Origin: Betaproteobacteria bacterium
GTDB lineage: Bacteria > Pseudomonadota > Gammaproteobacteria > Burkholderiales > Rhodocyclaceae
Assembly (NCBI GenBank): GCA_028065725.1
Contig: JAPTVL010000419.1
Coordinates: 1 to 16,462, forward strand
Length of the DNA stretch: 16,462 nt
Direction of reading: 5' to 3'
Under the pieces are notes generated by a model, which was not told where the DNA came from, ran no database searches, and saw only the letters and a list, made by a program, of their open reading frames with translations. This document shows positions 1 through 8,316 of the stretch, piece after piece. Made by a program: the position numbers and the translations under genes. How positions within the stretch are numbered: position 1 is the stretch's first letter; each line of letters begins with the position of its first letter.

Positions 1-146
1 GCCGCCTCAAGGACTGGCTGCGTCGATTCAAGGGCGTGGCCACGCAATACCTTGATAGCTACCTCGGCTGGTATCGAGCCATCGACCGGACACCCGGTGG
101 ATCGCTCAATCCCGCGTCCTTGCTGACGATGGCGGTTAGGGTATGA
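1..146 (+). pseudogene. C-terminal end of an IS1595-like (ISXO2-type) transposase, cut by the window edge
   Basis: The frame beginning at base 3 is open from the window edge to a TGA at 144-146. It gives about 47 residues that include RLKDWLRRFKGVATQYL and YLGWYRAID. From memory this resembles the C-terminus of DDE transposases of the IS1595/ISXO2 group, where a GVATxYLxxYLGW stretch is typical. Only the tail is visible, so whether the element is intact cannot be judged. The gene points toward the orphan Rhs tip on the opposite strand, and the two stop codons overlap by about 11 bases. The right end of the element should therefore lie very close to base 146. The alternative is another transposase family; the mobile-element assignment is fairly safe, the exact family less so. 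Confidence 0.6.
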
Positions 147-480
147 GAGCATCATCAGATTTCGATACTAGAGCCAAACTATTAGAGCCATAGGAAACGG
201 GACCGCCTAGCCCAACAATATCCCTAATTCCCTGGTTGATTGTAAATCTGGTCTGCTCCGGCCCCCATAATTGGTCGAAGCCCTTGCCTTGGGAAAGGTT
301 TTTTGCGACATTCACGCCTGCCGGATAACGTGTTCCCGCGCCATTGTCCACAAAATAGTTCGCTCCGGGCTTAAGCTGGTTTTCGATCATGGCGGTAGGA
401 CTGCCTGGCTTGTAGATGTAATCTGCCAGCCCACTCGGATCATTCGCATTTGTGGGATTGTTATGGACATAGCTATAGCC
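136..480 (-). pseudogene. Orphan Rhs C-terminal tip (displaced toxin-like module without its own start)
   Basis: The reading frame begins with GYSYVHNNPTNANDPSGL, which matches the end of the Rhs core of the main rhs gene (YVYVGNNPVNANDPSGL). A unique tip of about 96 residues follows, ending at the TAA at 136-138. I find no usable start codon or ribosome site. The frame does stay open upstream to an ATG at 567, but that extension runs through the terminator hairpin and is surely not coding. Orphan tips carrying a short stretch of core homology downstream of a full rhs gene are known in Rhs biology and can be swapped onto the core by recombination. I do not recognise the tip and assign no toxin activity. 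No immunity gene for it is visible: the next sequence is the transposase tail, so the module may have been cut by that insertion. Its base composition is visibly more AT-rich than the rhs core. Confidence 0.7.
430..450 (-). repeat. Core-junction repeat, orphan-tip copy
   Basis: These 21 bases are identical to 1631-1651 in the main rhs gene. They encode the NANDPSG part of the core end. Outside the block the two copies diverge at the base level, although the next codons still encode similar residues (NNP). Confidence 0.85.
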
Positions 481-493
481 TTCTTTAGCGGCT

Positions 494-545
494 AAAAAGA
501 AGCCACCCGCGCCGGAGTACCGGAGGCGGGTGGCTTTTTGTTTTT
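494..545. terminator. Bidirectional rho-independent terminator closing the rhs operon
   Basis: A perfect 10-bp stem pairs 501-510 with 526-535 (AGCCACCCGC with GCGGGTGGCT). The loop contains a second small palindrome (CCGG, 512-515 with 520-523). On the plus strand the stem runs straight into two T5 runs (535-545). On the minus strand it runs into TTCTTTTT (complement of 494-501). It can therefore end the minus-strand operon after the membrane-protein gene and also stop plus-strand readthrough from the transposase side. Confidence 0.85.
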
Positions 546-585
546 GAAGAATGAAGAGAGTTCTCATCCGTGGGTATCGCTTCGC

Positions 586-942
586 TCAACTCACGCCAGG
601 CTTGCTGTAGTTACTCATCTTGCGCACTCGCTCGTCGCTGATGAAACCCGTCTTGCGCATGAGCTTCGCCCAAAGGTTGATACCGAACCAAGCTCCCGTA
701 GGAAACCCAAGAATGAGCGAAGCCATAATTATCCTCGTGTACATAGGGGCATTCTTCTCTTTCCCAGCCAAAACATCAGCGACAAATTCCATGCCCCCAA
801 TAGCAAGGAATGCGAGAAGGATGAGCATATAAACCGCGACTAGCCCACTACCTACCAGCATGAGCAACCGTGCCAGCCATGCTATCACGACGCGGACTCT
901 TCCCTCCGTGGGCAGGGAAGCGCCTTCCTTAGTACCGTTCAT
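586..942 (-). CDS. Small integral membrane protein, candidate immunity protein for the Rhs tip
   Basis: This 118-residue protein has a long hydrophobic segment at about residues 18-49 and a second at about 70-92 (IIMASLILGFPTGAWFGI). The tail is basic. I do not recognise a family. It starts 37 bases after the rhs stop codon and is the last gene before the terminator. In polymorphic-toxin loci that is the usual place for the immunity gene. A membrane location would suit a toxin tip that acts on the membrane, and the Rhs tip next to it is hydrophobic and glycine-rich. The ribosome site is weak (ACGGATCAA before ATG), so translation may depend partly on the upstream gene. Composition is more AT-rich than the rhs core, like the tip itself. 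The immunity role is inferred from position only. Confidence 0.75.
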   Translation of the reverse strand: MNGTKEGASLPTEGRVRVVIAWLARLLMLVGSGLVAVYMLILLAFLAIGGMEFVADVLAGKEKNAPMYTRIIMASLILGFPTGAWFGINLWAKLMRKTGFISDERVRKMSNYSKPGVS

Positions 943-979
943 TTGATCCGTACACCGCTGAGGTAGCCAGACATCGCGT

Positions 980-3900
980 TCACTTGCTGTAAACCGACTG
1001 CATCATATTGATGTTGGCCTTATTGGGGTAGAGCAGGAAACCGCCAGCGGCCCCCTGGGTGAAGCTTGGAATGGACTGGAAATACTGTGATTCGATGGCC
1101 TGTCCGCCCGCCTCGAAGACGCCGCCGATGGATCCCTCCGCGATTGCTCGGAAGGTGCTTGCCGTGTTCTGCACAGTCGGCGACGCGATGGTCAGCGACC
1201 GGGAACCGAACGGAATAGAGGTGCCCACCGTTGTTCCGGCTATTCCCCCGGCAATCCTGGCGGGAACGGAGGCAAGCACATTCCCGGTGGCGGAACCCGC
1301 AACAGCACCCCAACTGAAGTTAGTGCCAAGTGGCTGACCGGTGACCACGTTACCTGCAAACTGACCAACCGCACTGGAAGCACCGCCCACTGTGGCTGTA
1401 GCGGCTACGGTGCCAACCGTGCGAGCAACGCCAACTGCGGCAGCCGCCGCCCCTGCCCCGTAGGAAAGCCAAGGAGTTACAGCCCCGGTTGTTGCACCAG
1501 CAAGAACGCCCAGCCCCAAACTCTTTAACGTGCTCCCGATTGTTTGATCAGGTGAGAATCCGGCAGTAATTACGCCACCTACACCGCCAGCTATACCTCC
1601 ATAAATCATGCCTACACACGATGGACACAACCCACTCGGATCATTCGCATTGACCGGGTTATTCCCCACATAGACATAGAAGTTCACATCCCCGGCTTCG
1701 AACCCGAGCGGGTCTTCGCTGATGAAGCGTCCGATGCCCGGATCATAGTACCGCGCCCGGTAGTAATACAGCCCCGTCCCGTCATCCTCCCGCCCCGTGT
1801 ACTTCAGCCGGTTCGGGCTCGTTCCCGCCGTGGATTGCGTGGCTCCGAATGCGCTGTAGGTGGTGGACTGGAGGGTGCCCCCGTTGTGCCCGCTCACCGC
1901 ACCGATGCTGTTGACCTGATCATGATGGAACAGGAAGGGCTTGAGCTTTGAGTCGGTGTCGAAGAGGTAACCGGCCACCAGTTCGTCGGTGCTCGATCCC
2001 CGGAAGTATTTGGCGTACAGATTCGCCCCCGAGTACACCGACTCCAGGTGTTCGCCTTCGAGGAAGTAGTCGAGGCTGCCGAGCGCGCCACCGCTTCTCT
2101 GGATGCGGTGGTCGGTGGGGTCGTAGGCGTAGGTCTCGCTGCCCAGCGTCTTGACCCTGCCCTTGGCATCCCAGGTCAGGGTCTTGGCGCCTGTGCCGGT
2201 CTGGCCGGTGAGCCTGCCTTCGAAGTCATGGGTGAAACTGGATTCGACCGCGCCTGCTGCTGATCCGATGCGGATGTCCAGCAGCCGGTTGGTGCCTGCG
2301 GTGTAGTTGTAGTAGAGGGTGCCGGCATTGGCCGTCAGGCTGCCCTTCGTCGCGGTCTTGCGGTTGTCCGCCTTGTCGTAGCTGAAGAGTTCGTCGTTGG
2401 CCGTGCCGGGGTAGTCTGCCTGGGTGAGGCGGTACAGGGCATCGAGGGTGTAGGTCGTCGTGCCGCCCGCATCGGTCGTCTGGGTGATGTTGCCGGTTCG
2501 ATCGCGCGTGTAGCTGGTGCTGGAGACGAGACTGTTGGCGGCGTCGTACTGGTCGAGCCGCGTCATCCAGCCGTTGGCGTCAAAGCTCTGCGTCATCCGC
2601 GCGCCGTTGGCCGTGACTCTCGACAGCAATCGCCCTGCCGGGTCGTACTGGTAGTCGACCTGGGTGTAGTCGGGGTTCCTCAGCATCACCAGCCGGTTGG
2701 CGGCGTTGTAGACGTAGCTGGTGGTGCTGCCCTGGTAGGTGGTCTTGGTGAGGATGTTGCCGGCTTTGTCGAAGGTGAAGGCGAGGTTCTTGCCGCGGCC
2801 GTCGGTCTTCTGGATCAGGCGGTTGAGGCGGTCCCAGGTGAAGGCGTAGCTGACCGTGCCGTTGGCGGCGGCGTTGCGGTTGCCGGCGGGGTCATGGCCG
2901 AAGGTCTCGGCCGTGCCGTCTTTGAGGTAATCGACTCTGGTGGCGCGGTTGGCTTTGTCGTAGGTGAACCGGGTGACTTCGCCCAGGCGGTTGGTCTTTT
3001 CCCAGATGTTGCCGGCTTCGTCGGGCTGGTAGCTGATGGTCTTGCCCGCGTGGTCGGTCTCGCTCGCGAGCCGCCCCAGGTCGTCGTAGGCAAAGCGCCA
3101 GGTTTTGAGTTCGGCGTCCTTGACGGAGAGGCGATTGCCCGGATAGTCATAGGCGAAGTCGGTCTCGCCGTTGTCGGCGTCGATGATCCTGGTGATGCGG
3201 TTGAGTTCGTCGTACTGCCGGGTCTCGGTGCAGGCCGGGGTCTGCGCGTTCTTCGGCTGCAGGCCGGCCTGGGCGTTGGCGTCGAGGGTGCAGACGAGGT
3301 TGCCGTTTTCGTCGTAGCTGAATTCGCTGCGGTAGCCCTTCGGGTCGATGGCGGCGGTCTTTCTGCCCAGGGCGTCGATTTCGAACTTCACCGTCTCGTC
3401 GTTGGCGTTGGTCACCGCGACGATGTCGCCGCGCAGGCTGTACTTGGTCTCGGTGCGGTAGCCGGTGGCGTCGATCACCGCCGTCCTGCGGTTCATGGGG
3501 TCGTATTCGAAGCGGGTGGTGTGGGACTCGGGGTCGGTCACCGCAATCACGTTGCCAGCTTCGTTGTACTGAAAGCTGGTGACATTGCCTTCGGCATCGG
3601 TCTCGGTCTTGACGCGGTCGGCGGCGTCGAAGCTGCGGGTGACGATGTCGCGCACGTCGAAGGTGGCGTCGGGCTTTTTGTAGCGATGCGTGATTTTCCA
3701 GAGCTGCCCGTTGGCGTCGTAGCTGTTGAGGACTTCGTTGCCGAGAGCGTCCGTCATCTTGACGACGCGGTCGAGGGCGTCGTAGTCGTAGCTGGTGGTG
3801 AGGTCGATCAGGGTGGCGTCGGCGGGGCTGGCGCGGCGCTTGAGGGTCTCGGTTTTCTTGCGACCGAGGGTGTCGTAGGTGTAGGTCTGGGTGATCGTGG

Positions 3901-5617
3901 CGCCTGCGGGCTGGCCGACGGTCTGTTGCTGGCTGACGTTGAGGCCGTTGTCGGTGTAGCTCAGGCGGGTTTCGCGGTAACGGGTGGCGTCGAGCCAGGC
4001 GCGGCTGGTGTTGAGGGTGGCGTCGCTGTTCCAGCACTGGCTGGCGAGCAGGACGTTGGTAGAGCCGCTGAGGGCGCTGATACGCGTTTCCTGGGGGCGG
4101 TTGGTGTAGTCGCAGCCACTGACGGCTGCGCCGAATGTGGTGGTGCTGGTGGTGCCGCGCTTGTCTTTCGTCGTGGCGACCTGATCGAGCGGGCCGTAGG
4201 TCATGTCTACTGTGCGGTTCAGGGCATCCTGTTCGCGGGTGACGTTGCCGCTGGCGTCGCTGGCGCCGGTGAAGGCCATGTCGGCGCGGTAGCTGTAGGT
4301 GGTGGCGTAGCCCTGCGCATCGTATTTCTTGCTGCGGATGGCGTCGTTCTGGTTCTCGAACAGCAGCACGCCGCCGTCGGGCTCCTTGAGCTGGGTCATG
4401 CGGCCGTTGTCGTCGTAGAAGTATTCGCGCACGCCGCCGCGCGCGTCGGTGACGCGGGTGGACTTGCGGTAGAGGTCGTAGTCGAGGGTGTCGCCGTGAC
4501 CGAAACTGTTGGTCTGCTGGAAGGCGCGGCCGTTCTGGTAGTACCTGAAGACAGTCTTGACCGCTTGGCCATCGCGGGCAAGGGGCTGGACGACTTCGGT
4601 GAGCAGGTGACGCGGGGCGTCGTAGGCGTAGGTGAGCGCCTCGTTCAGGGGATTGGTGCGGGTTTGCAGGTTGCCCGAGGCGTCGTAGGCGAAGCTCCAG
4701 GTACGCGCCGTCCAGTCGGTCACGTCCTTGAGCCGCCCGTTGGCGTCGTAGGTGAAGGTGAGCCCGGTGCGGCCGGCGATGCCGAGGTTGTCGGTGATGG
4801 TCGAGAGACGGCCGCTGGCGTCGTAGGCGAGCGTGAGGCGGTCGCCCCAGGCGTTGTCGATGTATTTGAGGCGGGCCGTGACGTTGGGCGTGGTATTGAG
4901 GCTGCCGCTCACGACTTCGAAGATGTACTTGACGCCGTTCCTGAACGTCAGCGTGTGCTGGCCGGCACTGGGGCTGTCGAGCGTCAGGGTGTCGTACACG
5001 CCCTTGGGTGCGGTGACGGCATAGGTGGTCTCGTTGACCAGGAAGTTCTGCTCGCCGCCGCGCTCGTCGGTATAGGTGATCGAGCTGGTCTTGCTGTTGC
5101 CGTTCTCTGGCTTTTGCGCGCTGGTGCAGTTGGGGCAGTCGCCGAAGTCGTTGGAGCGCAATTGCATCATGTAGCTGTGGGTCCAGCCGTAGCCCAGGCC
5201 CCGGTCCACCTTGGTGGCCGATGGCGCGCTGTTGTAGGTGCGGGTGAAGACGGTGTTCAGGCCGTTGCGGCCCCGGATCACGAAGTCGGTTTCGTCGTGG
5301 TAGTTGTTGCCCGAGACGGTGGACACCGGGTCGGCGGTGCTGGGGGTGCGTACCGGGTCGTTGTTGACGGTGCCGACCAGCAGTTGGTCGTTGAACTGGT
5401 CGTTGTTGAAGGTGGGCGTGACCGACACCGCGCCAGTGTTGATGGCCTTGGCGGGGTTGAGGACGACGTTGCCGTCGACGTAGCCGCCCGCCAGCGCGGG
5501 GCCGACGCTGGTCAGCGTGAAGCAGGCCAGCGTGAGGGCCGCGAGGCGGCGGCGGTGGCGCACCAGGAAGGGTAAAGACGCTGTGGGTGCGGCAGTCGGA
5601 TGAGTGGATCGGCGCAT
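980..5617 (-). CDS. Sec-exported Rhs/YD-repeat protein with variable C-terminal tip
   Basis: A 1545-residue protein of the RHS/YD-repeat polymorphic-toxin family. Residues 1-43 form a Sec signal peptide (basic start, LAALTLACFTLTSVGPALA, cut before GGY). About 96-165 resembles the DUF6531 entry domain (DETDFVIRGRNGL, FTRTYNS, GYGWTHSY). The middle is dozens of YD repeats (YDANGRL, FTYDKAGN types), which in this family wrap into a hollow shell around the tip. Residues 1271-1330 are the conserved core end (LKYTGREDDGTGLYYYRARYYDP, GRFISEDPLGF, NNPVNANDPSGL). The tip, 1331-1545, is rich in Gly and Ala with long hydrophobic stretches; I do not recognise its activity. There is no PAAR or VgrG part, so Sec export is more likely than type VI delivery. 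The ATG lies 4 bases after the upstream stop, with AAGGGAA 8 bases before it, so translation is probably coupled. It could be a structural wall protein and not a toxin. Confidence 0.93.
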   Translation of the reverse strand: MRRSTHPTAAPTASLPFLVRHRRRLAALTLACFTLTSVGPALAGGYVDGNVVLNPAKAINTGAVSVTPTFNNDQFNDQLLVGTVNNDPVRTPSTADPVSTVSGNNYHDETDFVIRGRNGLNTVFTRTYNSAPSATKVDRGLGYGWTHSYMMQLRSNDFGDCPNCTSAQKPENGNSKTSSITYTDERGGEQNFLVNETTYAVTAPKGVYDTLTLDSPSAGQHTLTFRNGVKYIFEVVSGSLNTTPNVTARLKYIDNAWGDRLTLAYDASGRLSTITDNLGIAGRTGLTFTYDANGRLKDVTDWTARTWSFAYDASGNLQTRTNPLNEALTYAYDAPRHLLTEVVQPLARDGQAVKTVFRYYQNGRAFQQTNSFGHGDTLDYDLYRKSTRVTDARGGVREYFYDDNGRMTQLKEPDGGVLLFENQNDAIRSKKYDAQGYATTYSYRADMAFTGASDASGNVTREQDALNRTVDMTYGPLDQVATTKDKRGTTSTTTFGAAVSGCDYTNRPQETRISALSGSTNVLLASQCWNSDATLNTSRAWLDATRYRETRLSYTDNGLNVSQQQTVGQPAGATITQTYTYDTLGRKKTETLKRRASPADATLIDLTTSYDYDALDRVVKMTDALGNEVLNSYDANGQLWKITHRYKKPDATFDVRDIVTRSFDAADRVKTETDAEGNVTSFQYNEAGNVIAVTDPESHTTRFEYDPMNRRTAVIDATGYRTETKYSLRGDIVAVTNANDETVKFEIDALGRKTAAIDPKGYRSEFSYDENGNLVCTLDANAQAGLQPKNAQTPACTETRQYDELNRITRIIDADNGETDFAYDYPGNRLSVKDAELKTWRFAYDDLGRLASETDHAGKTISYQPDEAGNIWEKTNRLGEVTRFTYDKANRATRVDYLKDGTAETFGHDPAGNRNAAANGTVSYAFTWDRLNRLIQKTDGRGKNLAFTFDKAGNILTKTTYQGSTTSYVYNAANRLVMLRNPDYTQVDYQYDPAGRLLSRVTANGARMTQSFDANGWMTRLDQYDAANSLVSSTSYTRDRTGNITQTTDAGGTTTYTLDALYRLTQADYPGTANDELFSYDKADNRKTATKGSLTANAGTLYYNYTAGTNRLLDIRIGSAAGAVESSFTHDFEGRLTGQTGTGAKTLTWDAKGRVKTLGSETYAYDPTDHRIQRSGGALGSLDYFLEGEHLESVYSGANLYAKYFRGSSTDELVAGYLFDTDSKLKPFLFHHDQVNSIGAVSGHNGGTLQSTTYSAFGATQSTAGTSPNRLKYTGREDDGTGLYYYRARYYDPGIGRFISEDPLGFEAGDVNFYVYVGNNPVNANDPSGLCPSCVGMIYGGIAGGVGGVITAGFSPDQTIGSTLKSLGLGVLAGATTGAVTPWLSYGAGAAAAAVGVARTVGTVAATATVGGASSAVGQFAGNVVTGQPLGTNFSWGAVAGSATGNVLASVPARIAGGIAGTTVGTSIPFGSRSLTIASPTVQNTASTFRAIAEGSIGGVFEAGGQAIESQYFQSIPSFTQGAAGGFLLYPNKANINMMQSVYSK
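1631..1651 (-). repeat. Core-junction repeat, main rhs copy
   Basis: This is the partner of 430-450 and is identical over 21 bases. It lies exactly where the conserved Rhs core gives way to the variable tip (codons for residues about 1323-1329), the expected crossover point for tip exchange. Confidence 0.85.
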
Positions 5618-5621
5618 GATG

Positions 5622-8303
5622 TCAGTTCCCTTGCTTGGTGTTCTGTGTGGCGGCCTGGGTGGCGGCAGGCGCGGCGCTGGGGAGGCCCACGTAGCCGCCG
5701 CCCGCCGTCAGGCTGCGGTTGGCGATCTCGAAGGACAGCGAGGACAGGCGGTTGTCGGACGCGGTGTAGCCCTTGCGGATATCCACCTCGAAGCGGTAAG
5801 TCGCCCCGGTGACCAGGGTCGAGGGCAGCGTGTATTCCACCCAGGACTGCGCCGTGTCGCGCAACTGCAAGTCGTTGCGGATGCCCGCCACGAAGCTGGT
5901 CGAGTAGGCGCTGGCGGCCAGTGCCTTGCTGCGGTAGGCGAAGTCGGTGCTGGTGAAGCCCTGCAACACGTCGAGGTAGTTGAAGAAGGCCGCATTCGAG
6001 CCGCCCCGGTAGCTGGCGTAGCCGGTCTGCATTTTGGCGATGGCCTGGTCGATGGTGGTGCCGCTGGCCCAGGACACGCCGCAGACGGTGGCCGCGTTGA
6101 GCGCGGCCGAACCGCCGTAGGTGGCGCGCAGGCTGTTCAACTGGTTCTCGATGTCGTCGAAGCAGCCGATGTTGCCGTGCCAGTAGTCGTTGTAATAGGA
6201 GAGTGTGGCCAGGCGCGTGTCGGCGCTGCTGGTGGGGGCCTTCTTGAGCACGTCGAAGCCATCCGTGGCCGTGGTGGTGGTGTGCGACCAGGTGGTCGGA
6301 CGCGTGCCGTACACATCGCGCTGGGCGATGGCGAAGGGAGTTTGCGCCGAGACGCCGAAGCCCACCGAGCTGATGAAGGCGGGCACGGTGTTGGTGCCGG
6401 CATCGCGCTTGACGCTCACCAGGCTGGCGCCATTGCCCAGCGCCATCTGGATGCCGCGCACCGTGGATACCGCGTCGTAGCCGGTCAGTTCCTGCCAGGT
6501 TTCGTGCTCCAGCGAGGAGGTGATGTGGCCGAGGAACTCGAACTGGCGGTTCGAGTAGCTGACAGCAGCCTCGTTGGTGCGGTAGGCGCCGCCGATGGTG
6601 ATGCCCTTCATGTCGATCAGTAGGCCTCCGGGCAGGATGGAGAAGGCGGTGCCGTCGATGTACTCGGCCTCGTAGACCGAGCTGACCACGCCGAGGAAGC
6701 CGATGACCGGCGTCTTGGCCTTCATCAGCCGGTCGGTACGCTCGAACTGTTCGCGCAGCTTGGCGTAGTACTGGGTGGCGCCGACGTAGAGCAGGCCGCC
6801 GCTCAGTGCGTCCAGGGCGGGTTTGTCCTCCAGGAGTTTGGTGTCGCTGGCGTCCCAGCCGTTGGCATTGGCATCCACATAGGGGGTGCAGTTGGTGCCG
6901 TCGGCCAGACACCCGGCTTCACCAGGGTTGAAGACGATCTTGTACTGGTCGTTGGAGGCAAGGAGCTGGTCGGCTGCGCGGTGCACCTGCGACCAGTTGG
7001 ACGACTCGCCGCCGGTGGCCACGAGGTAGTAGCCACCGATGATCGCCGAATATTCTGCGCTGATGGTGCGATCGGCATCGCCGGTAGACGCCCCCGGCGC
7101 GCCGTCCATCGAGACTGTGAGCGTAAAGGGATAGCCAATCGTGGGCGTAAAACCGGAGATCGTCCCGTTGCCAGAAATCGGGCGCGAGATTTCAGTGCCG
7201 CCCAAGCGCACGACCATATTGGGCACATTGCCCGGAGCAACGAATTCTGTCGTCATGGTCAGGCGCTTGGTGTTGACTTCGGCCAACAGAATCGGCGTGC
7301 CGCCCGCTTGAATCGTGAGGCCGCCTGTCACGAATTTCACGCCGACGCGTACTGTCTTGCCCCACTTCTTGGGCTCGCTGCCCGGCACCGCGGCATCGTG
7401 CAAGGCCACCGTGTCGTAGCGGCGGGCATTGCCGATGACCTGATATGGCAGCGAGGCGGGCAAGAGCCCCTCGCGCAGCTCATTGATCCGGCCCGCATCC
7501 TCCACGTCTTCCAGCGTCTTGCCCGCGTGATTGGTGCGCAGCCAGCTGCCGATCTGGTCTTCCAGGATGGCGAGCGGGTTCTTGTCGCGCAGCGCGGCAT
7601 CGTTGTTCTTGATGGCATTGTAATAGGCGGGGTAGTCGAAGGCGACCGCGTTGTAGGGGTCGAGATTCAGGCCGTTGTAGGTCTTCTGTTTGAAGCTTGC
7701 GTCCAGCGCCACCCAGGTGCAGAGAGAAGCGTTGACGCTCTGGCTGCAATCGACGGCGGGGTTCACGGTGTTGATGCCGCGGTACTGGTCGAAGGGCACG
7801 AAGGCTTCGGCCCAGGCGTGCTCGAAGTCCACTGTGCTGCGATCCGCCGCCAGCGTGACACCCTGAATGCCCTGGGACTTGAGCGCCTCGACGGCGGTAT
7901 CGAGCTGCGGGATGCCCAGCCAGTTGGTCAGTTGCGCGGCCGGGACGCGCACCGTGCCCACGGCGTAGCGCGCCGGGATGTTTTGCGAGCGCAGCATGGC
8001 GATCAAGGCGGTGGCGATGTCCACGTCGCTGCCGCGTTGGCCGAGGAAGGTGTTGACCGAGCCGGAGCGCGAGCCGTGGTAGGGCGAGTGCTCGATGGTG
8101 TTGTGGACGTACTCGTAGATGGCGACCGCCGTGCCGAGCTGGGTGGCCTTGTCGCGCAGCAGTTGCGCGTCGGCTCCGCTGTAGACGATCTCGGGCGACT
8201 CGGTGACGACCTGGGCTTGGGCGTTCAGGCTCACGGCCAGCAGGCTCAGGCAGGCGATCGAGGCCAGCGCGCGGCGCAAGGTCTGGATGGGGTGGGCAGG
8301 CAT
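5622..8303 (-). CDS. Large secreted transglutaminase-like protein with the catalytic Cys position replaced
   Basis: An exported protein of 893 residues from the chosen ATG at 8301-8303. An AAGGGAG site (8310-8316) sits 6 bases from this ATG but touches the ATG at 8307, which rules out the longer start. Residues 1-30 are a signal peptide ending in NAQA. Residues about 40-205 carry a transglutaminase-like fold: RGSDVDIATALIAMLRS, IPARYAVG, then FEHAWAEAF and WVALDASF. The His (about 162) and Asp (about 201) of the triad are visible. In the usual GxCxDxA motif the Cys position holds Asp (about 93). The remaining 690 or so residues look like an extracellular mixed-fold region I cannot assign, including a DANANGWDASD acidic stretch. 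It sits directly before rhs (4-base gap) and probably acts with it outside the inner membrane. Peptide cross-linking is doubtful because of the missing Cys; it may bind or fold a partner. Confidence 0.88.
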   Translation of the reverse strand: MPAHPIQTLRRALASIACLSLLAVSLNAQAQVVTESPEIVYSGADAQLLRDKATQLGTAVAIYEYVHNTIEHSPYHGSRSGSVNTFLGQRGSDVDIATALIAMLRSQNIPARYAVGTVRVPAAQLTNWLGIPQLDTAVEALKSQGIQGVTLAADRSTVDFEHAWAEAFVPFDQYRGINTVNPAVDCSQSVNASLCTWVALDASFKQKTYNGLNLDPYNAVAFDYPAYYNAIKNNDAALRDKNPLAILEDQIGSWLRTNHAGKTLEDVEDAGRINELREGLLPASLPYQVIGNARRYDTVALHDAAVPGSEPKKWGKTVRVGVKFVTGGLTIQAGGTPILLAEVNTKRLTMTTEFVAPGNVPNMVVRLGGTEISRPISGNGTISGFTPTIGYPFTLTVSMDGAPGASTGDADRTISAEYSAIIGGYYLVATGGESSNWSQVHRAADQLLASNDQYKIVFNPGEAGCLADGTNCTPYVDANANGWDASDTKLLEDKPALDALSGGLLYVGATQYYAKLREQFERTDRLMKAKTPVIGFLGVVSSVYEAEYIDGTAFSILPGGLLIDMKGITIGGAYRTNEAAVSYSNRQFEFLGHITSSLEHETWQELTGYDAVSTVRGIQMALGNGASLVSVKRDAGTNTVPAFISSVGFGVSAQTPFAIAQRDVYGTRPTTWSHTTTTATDGFDVLKKAPTSSADTRLATLSYYNDYWHGNIGCFDDIENQLNSLRATYGGSAALNAATVCGVSWASGTTIDQAIAKMQTGYASYRGGSNAAFFNYLDVLQGFTSTDFAYRSKALAASAYSTSFVAGIRNDLQLRDTAQSWVEYTLPSTLVTGATYRFEVDIRKGYTASDNRLSSLSFEIANRSLTAGGGYVGLPSAAPAATQAATQNTKQGN

Positions 8304-8309
8304 CTTCAT

Positions 8310-8316
8310 CTCCCTT
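8310..8316 (-). promoter_or_regulatory. Ribosome binding site that decides the transglutaminase-like start
   Basis: AAGGGAG abuts the first in-frame ATG (8307-8309) but is spaced 6 bases from the second (8301-8303), so the second is the likely start. The site also overlaps the TAA stop of the upstream gene (8315-8317), which suggests translational coupling. Confidence 0.7.

Noticed and set aside
2100..5200. Regularly spaced repeated short words, considered as a CRISPR array or tandem repeat
   Set aside because: The spacing and words follow the YD-repeat codons (FxYDAxGN) within a continuous reading frame. The repeats are imperfect and there are no unique spacers.
2894..5575. An 893-codon open frame on the plus strand opposite rhs
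   Set aside because: It is antisense to the YD repeats. Its composition is an endless Gly/Val/Ala pattern from repeated GTCGTAGGCG-type bases, with no domain, signal peptide or ribosome site.
980..5617. Type VI secretion effector assignment for the Rhs protein
   Set aside because: There is a clear Sec signal peptide at the N-terminus, and no PAAR domain, VgrG, EagR chaperone or other type VI gene is in the window.
5512..6912. A 466-codon minus-strand frame overlapping the rhs start and the transglutaminase-like gene
   Set aside because: It is an out-of-frame shadow, very rich in Arg, Pro and His, with no plausible protein features.
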